Shown: in pieces, positions 15,179 through 27,066 of the stretch
Numbering within the stretch: the first letter of the stretch is position 1
Layout: every line of letters starts with the position of its first letter
Assembly (NCBI GenBank): GCA_035943195.1
Contig: DASZCK010000084.1
Coordinates: forward strand, 1 to 27,898
DNA from: DAIDKA01 sp035943195
GTDB taxonomy: Bacteria > Pseudomonadota > Gammaproteobacteria > Steroidobacterales > Steroidobacteraceae
Reading direction: 5' to 3'
Length of the DNA stretch: 27,898 nt
Program-made: the position numbers and the translations under genes
Notes under the pieces: generated by a model
What the model was told of the DNA's origin: nothing
The model's database searches: none
Seen by the model: only the letters and a program-made list of their open reading frames with translations

Positions 15179-15934
15179 TCAGCGGCCGGCCGCTGCCAGG
15201 ATGGCCAAAAAATCTTCTGCCTTTAACGAGGCGCCCCCGATGAGACCACCGTCCACATCGGGCATCGCGAACAGCTGCGCCGCATTGCCGGCGTTGACGC
15301 TGCCGCCGTAGAGGATACGAACCTCGCCGGCAATTTTAGCATCCTGCTGCGTCAAGTGCCCGCGGATGAACGCGTGGACCTCCTGCGCCTGCTCCGGACT
15401 GGCCGTCATGCCGGTGCCGATGGCCCAGCACGGCTCATAGGCGACCACCGCTTGGCCGAAGCTGCTCACCCCGCTGCGCTCCAGCACGGCGTCGAGCTGG
15501 CGGCTGATGATCTCCAGGGTGCGGCCCTGTTGGCGCTCCTCCAGGGTTTCCCCAACGCACAGAATCGGCGTCATCCGCGTGCGCACGGCCTCGAACTTGC
15601 GCGCCACGAGCCCGTCGTCCTCGCCCAGGGCATGGCGCCGCTCCGAGTGCCCCACAATCACGTAGCTGCAGCCCAGGTCCTGCAGCATGGTGGCCGACAC
15701 CTGACCGGTGTAGGCACCCTGTAGTTCCGCGCTCACATCCTGCGCGCCCAGGTCGATGGGCAACTCTGCCGCCTGCAGCAGCCGGCCGACCTCGGAGAGG
15801 TAGACGTGCGGCGGGCAGACGGCGCAGGACACCGGGCTCGTCGGGAACCGCTCGGCGATGGCTTCGATGCGCCGCGCGTTGTCGGCGCGCGAGCCATGCA
15901 TTTTCCAGTTGCCGGCGATCAAAGGCTGTCGCAT
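15179..15934 (-). CDS. tpiA: triosephosphate isomerase
   Basis: The enzyme interconverts dihydroxyacetone phosphate and glyceraldehyde 3-phosphate in glycolysis and gluconeogenesis. It has 251 residues, the normal length. Catalytic residues are in place: Lys11 in AGNWKMHG, His96 in IVGHSERR and Glu167 in VAYEPCWAIGTG; the phosphate-binding YGGSVN and GGLIGGASL motifs follow. The open frame extends upstream to 15973, but ATG at 15934 has a strong GGAGGG site 3-4 nt away and matches family N-termini. A terminator-like hairpin lies 45 nt upstream. Confidence 0.98.
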   Translation of the reverse strand: MRQPLIAGNWKMHGSRADNARRIEAIAERFPTSPVSCAVCPPHVYLSEVGRLLQAAELPIDLGAQDVSAELQGAYTGQVSATMLQDLGCSYVIVGHSERRHALGEDDGLVARKFEAVRTRMTPILCVGETLEERQQGRTLEIISRQLDAVLERSGVSSFGQAVVAYEPCWAIGTGMTASPEQAQEVHAFIRGHLTQQDAKIAGEVRILYGGSVNAGNAAQLFAMPDVDGGLIGGASLKAEDFLAILAAAGR

Positions 15935-15964
15935 GTTCCCTCCGCGCCCCAACCTAAGCCTCGC

Positions 15965-15989
15965 GGGCGACACGCCCTAAAAAAGGGCG
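15965..15989 (-). other. alternative hairpins overlapping the glmM-tpiA terminator
   Basis: The 3' arm of the terminator (15985-15992) can instead pair downstream: CGCCCT (15984-15989 on the minus strand) with AGGGCG (15973-15978), loop TTTTT. That downstream arm can in turn form GGGCG-TGT-CGCCC (15965-15977). Such mutually exclusive pairings resemble terminator/antiterminator layouts. GC-rich repeats of GGGCG also make chance overlap plausible. Confidence 0.35.
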
Positions 15990-16012
15990 CGCGATCATAG
16001 CCATGCGCGCCC
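15979..16012 (-). terminator. intrinsic-terminator-like hairpin after glmM
   Basis: On the minus strand GGGCGCGC (16012-16005) and GCGCGCCC (15992-15985) form a perfect 8-bp GC stem around a 12-nt loop, directly followed by six T residues (15984-15979). It begins 27 bp after the glmM stop and ends 45 bp before tpiA. It would separate the ftsH-folP-glmM unit from tpiA-secG, unless it works as an attenuator. Confidence 0.65.
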
Positions 16013-16038
16013 GCCGATGCAATCGCCTTAGGCGCTAG

Positions 16039-17373
16039 CTAGGCAACTGCGGCACGCACCACGGCAGCCAGTTCATCGGCGTAGGCCCGGGTGGCCCGCT
16101 CATCGCGACCTTCCACCATGACGCGGATGACCGGTTCGGTACCCGAGGGCCGCAGGACCACCCGACCCTCGCCCGCCAGCCGCGATTCAATACTGCGGAC
16201 ACTGCTCTGGATGGCGGGCACCGCGGCCGGGTCGAAGCGCTGGGCTACCTTCACATTCAGCAGCACCTGCGGGAAGCGCTGCATGCCGGCGGCGAGCTCA
16301 GCGAGGGTCTGGCGAGTGCGGCGCATGATGGCCAGGATCTGCAGGGCGCTGATGAGCGCATCGCCGGTGGTGGTCTGGTCCAGGCACAGAATATGTCCGG
16401 AGGTCTCCCCGCCCAGTACCCCGCCGGTCTCGCGCAGCAGACCCAGCACGTAGCGGTCCCCGACCGCCGCGCGCTGGAACTCGATGCCCTGGGACTTCAG
16501 GGCCTGCTCCAGGCCGAAATTGCTCATGACCGTGCCCACCACGGGGCCCGCCAGAGTGCCCGCGCGCTGGCGCGCCCGCGCCATGATGTACAGCAGCTGG
16601 TCCCCATCAACCACCCGTCCCAGGTGGTCCACCATCACCAGCCGGTCGCCGTCCCCGTCCAGGGCAATCCCGACATCGGCGCGTACCCCCGGCACGGTCA
16701 GCTGCAGCAGCTGCGGGGCCATGGCGCCGCACCCGTCATTGATGTTGCGACCATTGGGGGAGCAGCCCACGGGCACGATCTCCGCTCCCAGGTCCGCGAG
16801 CAGTCGCGGCCCCACCTTGTAGGCCGCGCCATTGGCGCAGTCGATGGCGATCTTCATGCCCTTGAGGTCGACGCCGGGCGGCAGGCTCGCCGCGCAGAAC
16901 TCCTGATAGGCCACGCGCGACTTGTCCACGCGAGTGGCGCGGCCCAGCAGTGCCGATTCACGCGTCACCGGCCCGCGCGCCAGTTCGATCTCGATCTGCT
17001 CCTCGAGCTCATCGGAGAGCTTGCCGCCTTCGGCGTCGAAGAACTTGATGCCGTTGTCATCGAAGGCATTGTGGGAGGCGCTGATCACCACCCCGAAGCG
17101 ACAGTCGAACTTGCGCGTGAGGTAGGCGATGCCGGGAGTGGGCAGCGGCCCGATCAGCAGCACATCCACACCGGTGGCCACGAACCCGGCCTCCAGCGCC
17201 GATTCGAACATGTAGCCGGACAGGCGCGTGTCCTTGCCGATGAGCACCTTGCCGCCCTGCGGAGCCAGCACCCGCGCGGCTGCGCTCGCGAGGTTCAGGG
17301 CGAAATCCACCGTCATGGGATGCTGACCCACGAGGCCGCGGACACCGTCGGTTCCAAAATACTGGCGTGCCAA
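16039..17373 (-). CDS. glmM: phosphoglucosamine mutase
   Basis: GlmM converts glucosamine 6-phosphate to glucosamine 1-phosphate for UDP-GlcNAc, peptidoglycan and LPS synthesis. The 444 residues show all family motifs: FGTDGVRG (6-13), the phosphoserine loop ISASHN (S100 by alignment with E. coli S102), the Mg-binding DGDGDR (239-244), sugar-binding GGETSGH (321-327) and phosphate-binding RPSGTEP (407-413). The start is TTG at 17373, 3 bp after the folP stop, with AGGAG 8 nt upstream. The folP-glmM pair after ftsH is the standard gammaproteobacterial order. Confidence 0.97.
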   Translation of the reverse strand: MARQYFGTDGVRGLVGQHPMTVDFALNLASAAARVLAPQGGKVLIGKDTRLSGYMFESALEAGFVATGVDVLLIGPLPTPGIAYLTRKFDCRFGVVISASHNAFDDNGIKFFDAEGGKLSDELEEQIEIELARGPVTRESALLGRATRVDKSRVAYQEFCAASLPPGVDLKGMKIAIDCANGAAYKVGPRLLADLGAEIVPVGCSPNGRNINDGCGAMAPQLLQLTVPGVRADVGIALDGDGDRLVMVDHLGRVVDGDQLLYIMARARQRAGTLAGPVVGTVMSNFGLEQALKSQGIEFQRAAVGDRYVLGLLRETGGVLGGETSGHILCLDQTTTGDALISALQILAIMRRTRQTLAELAAGMQRFPQVLLNVKVAQRFDPAAVPAIQSSVRSIESRLAGEGRVVLRPSGTEPVIRVMVEGRDERATRAYADELAAVVRAAVA

Positions 17374-17376
17374 GAC

Positions 17377-18210
17377 CTACACTCCTGCCTGCACCGCGTG
17401 CGCGATCTTCACGGCATCCACGGTTTCGGCCACGTCATGCGCCCGGATGATATGCGCCCCGCGCAGCACCGCGGCAACCGCCAGTGCCAGGCTGCCCGCG
17501 AGGCGCGCGCCATCGGGCCGACCGGTGATGACCGCGATGGTCGACTTGCGCGACATGCCCATCATCACCGGCAGTCCCAGCGCCACCAGATCCGGCAGCT
17601 GCCGCACCAGGGCCAGATTGTGCGCCACAGTCTTGCCAAAGCCGAATCCCGGATCGATGACGATGCGGTCGCGGCTGATACCGGCGGCCTCACAGGCGGC
17701 CACGCGTGCCTGCAGGAAGGCTTTCACCTCGGCCACGACATCGGTGTATTCGGGGCGCGTCTGCATGCTCTGGGGTTCACCCTGCATATGCATGACGCAC
17801 ACCGCACAGTCGGAGCTCACCACGGCCTCGAGCGCACCCGGCCGCTGCAGCCCCCTGACATCATTGATGAGCGTGGCACCGGCGGCGGTGGCGGCGCGGA
17901 TGACCTGCGGCGTGCTGGTGTCCACCGACACCACGACGCGACCGGCGCGCCCCAGCTGCTCGACCACCGGGATCACCCGGCGCAGCTCCTCCTCCACGCT
18001 CACCGGCCCCGCCCCGGGCCGGGTGGATTCGCCGCCCACATCGATGATGGCGGCGCCGGCTTCGATCATCGCCTCGGCATGCGCGAGCGCGCGCCCATGG
18101 CTGACGTAGCGGCCGCCATCCGAAAAGGAATCCGGGGTGACATTGAGCACGCCCATGACCTTGGGCAGGCCCAGATCAAGCAGCGTTGAACCACAGCGCA
18201 GCTGCATCAT
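17377..18210 (-). CDS. folP: dihydropteroate synthase
   Basis: FolP condenses p-aminobenzoate with the pterin pyrophosphate to form dihydropteroate in folate synthesis; it is the sulfonamide target. The TIM-barrel protein has 277 residues with NVTPDSFSDGG (23-33), DVGGESTRPGA (57-67), the SVDT strand (D97), N116-D117, DPGFGFGKT (186-194), SRKS (220-223) and RAHDV (256-260). Two consecutive ATG codons open the frame; the first is used here. No convincing Shine-Dalgarno is visible, and the gene begins 23 bp after the ftsH stop. Confidence 0.97.
   Translation of the reverse strand: MMQLRCGSTLLDLGLPKVMGVLNVTPDSFSDGGRYVSHGRALAHAEAMIEAGAAIIDVGGESTRPGAGPVSVEEELRRVIPVVEQLGRAGRVVVSVDTSTPQVIRAATAAGATLINDVRGLQRPGALEAVVSSDCAVCVMHMQGEPQSMQTRPEYTDVVAEVKAFLQARVAACEAAGISRDRIVIDPGFGFGKTVAHNLALVRQLPDLVALGLPVMMGMSRKSTIAVITGRPDGARLAGSLALAVAAVLRGAHIIRAHDVAETVDAVKIAHAVQAGV
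17382..17386 (-). promoter_or_regulatory. ribosome binding site deciding the glmM TTG start
   Basis: AGGAG inside the last codons of folP on the minus strand, 8 nt before TTG at 17373. It makes the TTG the best start and predicts coupling of glmM translation to folP. Confidence 0.7.
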
Positions 18211-18233
18211 CGACGCAGACTTATGAGGTGGAA

Positions 18234-20150
<1,917 letters not shown>

Positions 20151-20157
20151 GAATTCA

Positions 20158-20162
20158 CCCTC
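20158..20162 (-). promoter_or_regulatory. ribosome binding site deciding the ftsH TTG start
   Basis: GAGGG on the minus strand 7 nt before TTG at 20150. The next residues (NDLTKN, then the first membrane helix) match FtsH N-termini, so the TTG is well supported. Confidence 0.65.
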
Positions 20163-20194
20163 ATAAAAGCTCTGATATGGCTCATTGATCCAAC

Positions 20195-20821
20195 CTACAC
20201 TATCGTGCAGTCCTTCGCCAGCAAGTACAGCTCAGGGCTGCGGGCGCGAGACGCTTCGGGCTTGAGCATCCGAACCTTTGCGAATCGTTGCCGGGCGGCG
20301 GCGAGCAATTCGGTGAAGCCGGATCCCTGGAAGACCTTGATCAGGGCGCTGCCACCCGGTTTCAAGACGCTCCCCGCGGTATCCAGGGCCAGTTCCGCCA
20401 GGTACATCGACCGGGGCTGGTCCACGGCATCGATTCCGCTCAAGTTAGGGGCCATATCGGACAGCAGCAAATCCACCCCGCGCTCCGGCAGCAAAGCCTG
20501 TAGCGCGGCCACAACGCTTGCCTCGCGGAAGTCCCCCTGGACGAATTCGACCCCGACGATGGGGTCCATGGGCAGGATGTCGGTGGCGACCACGCGCCCC
20601 GTGCGGCCCACCCGCTTGCTGGCGTACTGACTCCAGGCCCCGGGGGCCGCCCCCAGGTCCAGGCACACCAGGCCCGGCCGCAGCAGCCGCTCACGCTGGT
20701 CGAGTTCCTCGAGCTTGTAGATGGCCCGGGAACGGAACCCCTGCGCCCTGGCCTTCTTGACGAAGGGGTCGGCGAAATGCTCCTGCAGCCAGCGGCCGCT
20801 GCTCTTGGAACGCCGCGTCAC
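20195..20821 (-). CDS. rlmE: 23S rRNA (uridine(2552)-2'-O)-methyltransferase
   Basis: RlmE (FtsJ/RrmJ) uses S-adenosylmethionine to methylate U2552 in the A-loop of 23S rRNA during late 50S assembly. The 208 residues hold the SAM-binding DLGAAPGAWSQY (55-66) and the K-D-K-E catalytic tetrad: K36, D122 (LLSDMAPN), K162 (LIKVFQG) and E197. The start is GTG at 20821, with a GGGGTGA motif close upstream; MTRRSKSSGRWLQEHF matches family N-termini. It precedes ftsH by 44 bp and is divergent from yhbY with a 29-bp spacer. Confidence 0.97.
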   Translation of the reverse strand: MTRRSKSSGRWLQEHFADPFVKKARAQGFRSRAIYKLEELDQRERLLRPGLVCLDLGAAPGAWSQYASKRVGRTGRVVATDILPMDPIVGVEFVQGDFREASVVAALQALLPERGVDLLLSDMAPNLSGIDAVDQPRSMYLAELALDTAGSVLKPGGSALIKVFQGSGFTELLAAARQRFAKVRMLKPEASRARSPELYLLAKDCTIV

Positions 20822-20838
20822 TACTTCACCCCAACCGT

Positions 20839-20844
20839 TACAAT
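20839..20844 (+). promoter_or_regulatory. possible -10 element for a leaderless yhbY
   Basis: TACAAT (5/6 to TATAAT) ends 6 nt before the yhbY ATG, so transcription would start at or next to the ATG. No Shine-Dalgarno lies between them and no good -35 is seen at 16-18 bp spacing, so the call is tentative. Confidence 0.35.
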
Positions 20845-20850
20845 CGCCAC

Positions 20851-21156
20851 ATGGAATTAACCGAGAACCAGCGCCGCTTTCTGCGGGGTCGCGCTCATGC
20901 CCTGAAGCCCGTCATCCAGATCGGCGGCAAGGGCCTGACCGAGGCCGTCGCCAAGGAAACCACCCGCGCCCTGCACGATCACGAGCTGATCAAGGTGCGC
21001 GCCACCGGTGCCGACCGGGTCGCGCGGGATGCCCTGTTTGCCGCGCTCGCCGTGCGCACCCAGAGCACGCTGGTGCACCGTATCGGGCATGTCGCCGTGC
21101 TCTATCGCGCCAATGACGCCAAGCCCGGCCTCGTCATCCCTGACCCCGCGCCCTGA
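20851..21156 (+). CDS. yhbY: YhbY family ribosome-associated RNA-binding protein
   Basis: This is a small (101 aa) single-domain CRS1-YhbY (KH-like) protein that binds pre-50S particles in E. coli. The GxxG-type RNA-binding loop is visible as GGKGLTE (25-31), preceded by LKPVIQIG and followed by the HELIKV strand. It is the only complete plus-strand gene in the window and sits between rlmE (divergent, 29 bp) and greA (convergent, 3 bp between stop codons). Neighbourhood with rlmE, also a 50S-maturation gene, fits its role. No Shine-Dalgarno is seen. Confidence 0.95.
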   Translation: MELTENQRRFLRGRAHALKPVIQIGGKGLTEAVAKETTRALHDHELIKVRATGADRVARDALFAALAVRTQSTLVHRIGHVAVLYRANDAKPGLVIPDPAP

Positions 21157-21159
21157 TCC

Positions 21160-21629
21160 TTACAGCTTCACGGCCACTATTTCGTAGGACTTCACGCCGC
21201 CGGGGGCGGCCACATCGACGATGTCGCCTTCGGACTTCGCCACCAGCGCCCGCGCGATCGGTGAGGTCACCGAAATCCGCCCCGCCTTCAGGTCCGCCTC
21301 ATCCTCGCCGACGATCTGGTAGCTCAGGCGCGCGCCGCTGACCTGATCCTCCAGGTCCACCACCGCGCCAAACACCACCCGCCCATCCTTTGGCAGGGTG
21401 CTCGGATCGATGATCTCGGCGGTCGACAGCTTCGCTTCGACCTCGGCGATCCGGCCTTCGATGAAGCCCTGCTGCTCGCGCGCCGCGTGGTACTCGGCAT
21501 TCTCCGACAGATCCCCGTGCGCGCGGGCCTCGGCGATGGCCTTGATCACATTCGGGCGGGCTTCGGATTTGAGCCGCTTCAACTCGCTGCGCAGCGCCTC
21601 TGCGCCACGCAATGTCATGGGAGTGCGTT

Positions 21630-21633
<4 letters not shown>
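21160..21633 (-). CDS. greA: transcription elongation factor GreA
   Basis: GreA inserts its coiled coil into the RNA polymerase secondary channel and triggers cleavage of backtracked transcripts. The 157 residues comprise an N-terminal coiled coil (about 1-75) with the catalytic tip acids D41 and E44 in GDLSENAEYHAARE, and a C-terminal FKBP-like domain (IVGEDEAD, SPIARAL). The ATG overlaps the carB stop (ATGA), with AGGAG about 11 nt upstream, which suggests coupled translation. The start MKRTPMTLRGAE aligns with E. coli GreA. Confidence 0.97.
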
Positions 21634-24857
<3,224 letters not shown>

Positions 24858-24867
24858 TTCTCTTGCG

Positions 24868-24873
24868 CTCCTT
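24868..24873 (-). promoter_or_regulatory. ribosome binding site deciding the carB TTG start
   Basis: AAGGAG on the minus strand 10 nt before TTG at 24857, in the 21-bp carA-carB gap. The encoded N-terminus (PKRTDIKS) is the conserved CarB start, so the TTG is firm. Confidence 0.75.
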
Positions 24874-24878
24874 AAGAC

Positions 24879-26039
24879 TTATCGCTGGGCCTGCCGCAGC
24901 TGGTTTTGCAAGCGCCTGAGCATGATCTGGTTGAAGCGTTCAAACAGCGGCTTCACGTCATGGGGTCCGGGACTGGCCTCCGGGTGGCCCTGGAAGCTGA
25001 ATGCCGGACGGTCCTTGTAGGCGAGGCCCTGCAGTGAACCATCGAACAGTGAACGATGAGTCGCCTTGACGTTGCCCGGCAGCGTCGCTTCATCGACCGC
25101 GAAGCCATGATTCTGGCTGGTGATCATGACCCGGCCGCTTTCCAGGTCCTGCACCGGATGATTCGCGCCATGGTGGCCGAACTTCATCTTGATGGTGGTC
25201 GCGCCCGCCGCGAGCCCCATGATCTGGTGCCCCAGGCAGATGCCGAACAGCGGAATCTCGGCCTCGAGCAGTTCGCGGGTGGCCGCGATGGCATAGTCAC
25301 ATGGCTCAGGGTCACCGGGACCATTCGAGAGGAACACGCCATCGGGTGCCAGCTGCAGCACCTCCCGTGCGCTGGTCTGCGCCGGCACCACCGTCATGCG
25401 GCAGCCCGAGTCCGACAGCATGCGCAGGATGTTGCGCTTAATGCCGAAATCGTAGGCGACGACGTGCAGGCGCTGGTGGGCGCGGATGTTCTGTCGACCC
25501 GCATCGTTCCAGGTATTGCCTTCATTCCACTGGAAGGGGCGCTTGGTGGAGACCACCTTGGCCAGGTCCATGCCCTTCAATCCCGGGAACTTGCCGGCGA
25601 GCTTGATGGCCGCCTGGTCATCGACCTTTTCACCGGTGACGATGCATCCGGCCTGCGCGCCATACTCACGCAGATGGCGGGTGAGGCGCCGGGTGTCGAT
25701 TCCCGCGATGGCGACGATGCGTCCGCGGGTGAGAAAATCGCCGAGCGGCTCGACCATGCGCCAGCTGCTGGCGCGCAGCGGCAGATCGCGGATGACGAGG
25801 CCGGCGGCATAGACCTGCGCGGATTCAAGGTCCTCGGCATTGGTGCCGGTGTTGCCGATGTGAGGATAGGTGAGCGTCACGATCTGCCGGGCATACGAGG
25901 GATCCGTCAGGATCTCCTGGTAACCGGTCAAGGCAGTATTGAAAACGACTTCGCCAGTGGTGTTGCTTGGTGCTCCGATGGACTGGCCGCGGAAGATGGA
26001 ACCGTCCGCCAGCGCCAGCACCGCAGGAAGATATGTCAT
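24879..26039 (-). CDS. carA: carbamoyl phosphate synthase small subunit
   Basis: CarA is the glutaminase subunit that delivers ammonia to CarB. The 386 residues contain an N-terminal CPSase domain (ADGSIFRGQSIG, GEVVFNTALTGYQE) and a C-terminal class I glutamine amidotransferase with the triad C268 (GICLGHQ), H352 and E354 (GHPEASPGPHD). The ATG at 26039 fits the conserved N-terminus, but no clear Shine-Dalgarno precedes it. A promoter and a terminator-like hairpin lie in the 225-bp upstream spacer, so expression is probably attenuated. Confidence 0.98.
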   Translation of the reverse strand: MTYLPAVLALADGSIFRGQSIGAPSNTTGEVVFNTALTGYQEILTDPSYARQIVTLTYPHIGNTGTNAEDLESAQVYAAGLVIRDLPLRASSWRMVEPLGDFLTRGRIVAIAGIDTRRLTRHLREYGAQAGCIVTGEKVDDQAAIKLAGKFPGLKGMDLAKVVSTKRPFQWNEGNTWNDAGRQNIRAHQRLHVVAYDFGIKRNILRMLSDSGCRMTVVPAQTSAREVLQLAPDGVFLSNGPGDPEPCDYAIAATRELLEAEIPLFGICLGHQIMGLAAGATTIKMKFGHHGANHPVQDLESGRVMITSQNHGFAVDEATLPGNVKATHRSLFDGSLQGLAYKDRPAFSFQGHPEASPGPHDVKPLFERFNQIMLRRLQNQLRQAQR

Positions 26040-26065
26040 GGTGCGTTCGCGCGCGTGCTGCAGAT

Positions 26066-26105
26066 AAACAAAGCGGGAGGAGTTCTTGTTGGAACATCCT
26101 CCCGC
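26066..26105 (-). terminator. attenuator-like terminator hairpin in the carA leader
   Basis: On the minus strand GCGGGAGGA (26105-26097) pairs perfectly with TCCTCCCGC (26081-26073). An inner GTTC/GAAC stem (26095-26092 with 26085-26082) forms beyond a single bulged T. TTTGTTT (26072-26066) follows. The element lies between the predicted promoter and the carA ATG, 26 nt before that ATG, so it would stop transcripts before carA unless bypassed. Confidence 0.7.
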
Positions 26106-26139
26106 CTTGCATGGACTAACCCTCGCGGATTAGAAGTAA

Positions 26140-26168
26140 ATCTTACGGGCCCCCACCCGGTGTGTCCA
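26140..26168 (-). promoter_or_regulatory. predicted sigma70 promoter for carAB-greA
   Basis: TGGACA (-35, 26168-26163, 5/6 to TTGACA) and TAAGAT (-10, 26145-26140, 4/6) on the minus strand are separated by exactly 17 bp. The predicted start near 26133 gives a leader of about 94 nt that contains the hairpin at 26073-26105. An A-tract lies upstream of the -35. Confidence 0.55.
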
Positions 26169-26214
26169 TGCGATTCCAAGACTTTTTTGCGTCCAGCCGC
26201 GGACCTGGCGGGGA

Positions 26215-26224
26215 CTGTATACAG
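26215..26224. promoter_or_regulatory. perfect 10-bp palindrome CTGTATACAG upstream of the carA promoter
   Basis: The palindrome sits in the dapB-carA spacer about 47 bp upstream of the predicted -35. It could be half of an operator or an isolated chance palindrome. It is too short for the 16-bp LexA box and does not clearly match an ArgR box. Confidence 0.25.
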
Positions 26225-26264
26225 CTGCCCAGCCGCCCCATATTCAAGCCGTAACATACTGTTC

Positions 26265-27062
26265 CTAAAGAATAATATCCCGCATGAAATAATGACCGGG
26301 TGCCCGCCCGGCCAACCATGCAGCCGCATCCAGGGCACCACGGGCAAATACGTTTCTGTCCGTAGCGCGGTGCGACAAAACCACCTGCTCTCCTGTCCCG
26401 GCGAAGACCACGGTATGGTCACCGACGATATCCCCGCCCCGGACTACCGCAAAGCCGATATCCCCCTCGCGGCGCAGCCCCGTGCGCTCATGGGCTGATA
26501 CGGCGCTCAGTTCCTCTCCGCGCGCCTGTGCCACCGCGTGGCCGAGCGCCAGCGCCGTGCCCGAGGGCGCATCCTTTTTCATGCGGTGATGTGCCTCGAT
26601 GATTTCGACATCGAAGTTCAGCGGCAGGGTCTGCGCCGCCTGGCGCACCATTTCCAAAAGCAGCGTGACGCCGAGGCTGGTGTTGGCCGCGATCAACAAG
26701 GCGATATGGCGCGCGGCGCGCTCGATCTCCGGCTTCAGTTCCGCGGCGAGCCCGGTCGTGCCCACCAGCAATGGCTTGCCGGCGGCGACACAGGCGGCGA
26801 GGTTCGAGGCGGTCGCCGGTGATTGCGAGAAATCGATCGCGCAGTCACATTCGGCAAGCGCCGCGGCGACATCAGCTGTCACGGTCACAGCGAGGCGCCC
26901 TACGCCTGCGAGCTCGCCCACGTCGCGCCCCAGGTGCACGCTGCCGGAGTGCGTGACCGCCCCGGTGATGCGCACGTTCGGGCGTTCTCTCGCCACGCGT
27001 ACCAGCGCCTGTCCCATACGACCGGTGGCGCCGATCAGCAGCACGCGCAAGGTAGTGCCCAT
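26265..27062 (-). CDS. dapB: 4-hydroxy-tetrahydrodipicolinate reductase
   Basis: DapB reduces the DapA product with NAD(P)H in diaminopimelate/lysine synthesis. The 265 residues contain the Rossmann loop GATGRMG (11-17), the GTTG loop (101-104), and the catalytic/substrate motif HHRMKKDAPSGTAL (158-171), with H158 and K162 corresponding to E. coli H159 and K163. The ATG lies 4 bp after the dnaJ stop, so the pair is probably one operon. The stop TAG is followed by the carA regulatory spacer; no terminator hairpin for dapB is evident. Confidence 0.97.
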   Translation of the reverse strand: MGTTLRVLLIGATGRMGQALVRVARERPNVRITGAVTHSGSVHLGRDVGELAGVGRLAVTVTADVAAALAECDCAIDFSQSPATASNLAACVAAGKPLLVGTTGLAAELKPEIERAARHIALLIAANTSLGVTLLLEMVRQAAQTLPLNFDVEIIEAHHRMKKDAPSGTALALGHAVAQARGEELSAVSAHERTGLRREGDIGFAVVRGGDIVGDHTVVFAGTGEQVVLSHRATDRNVFARGALDAAAWLAGRAPGHYFMRDIIL

Positions 27063-27066
27063 AAGC

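Noticed and set aside
16393..18189. A 598-codon plus-strand frame opposite folP and glmM
   Set aside because: It is in codon register with glmM and crosses two real genes; composition is typical of antisense shadows.
20151..20194. Dedicated promoter for ftsH in the rlmE-ftsH gap
   Set aside because: TTGGAT is present, but no -10 hexamer occurs at a usable spacing; any heat-shock promoter would have to lie inside rlmE.
26215..26224. LexA box at the CTGTATACAG palindrome
   Set aside because: LexA boxes of the CTGT-N8-ACAG type need eight bases between the half sites; here there are only two.
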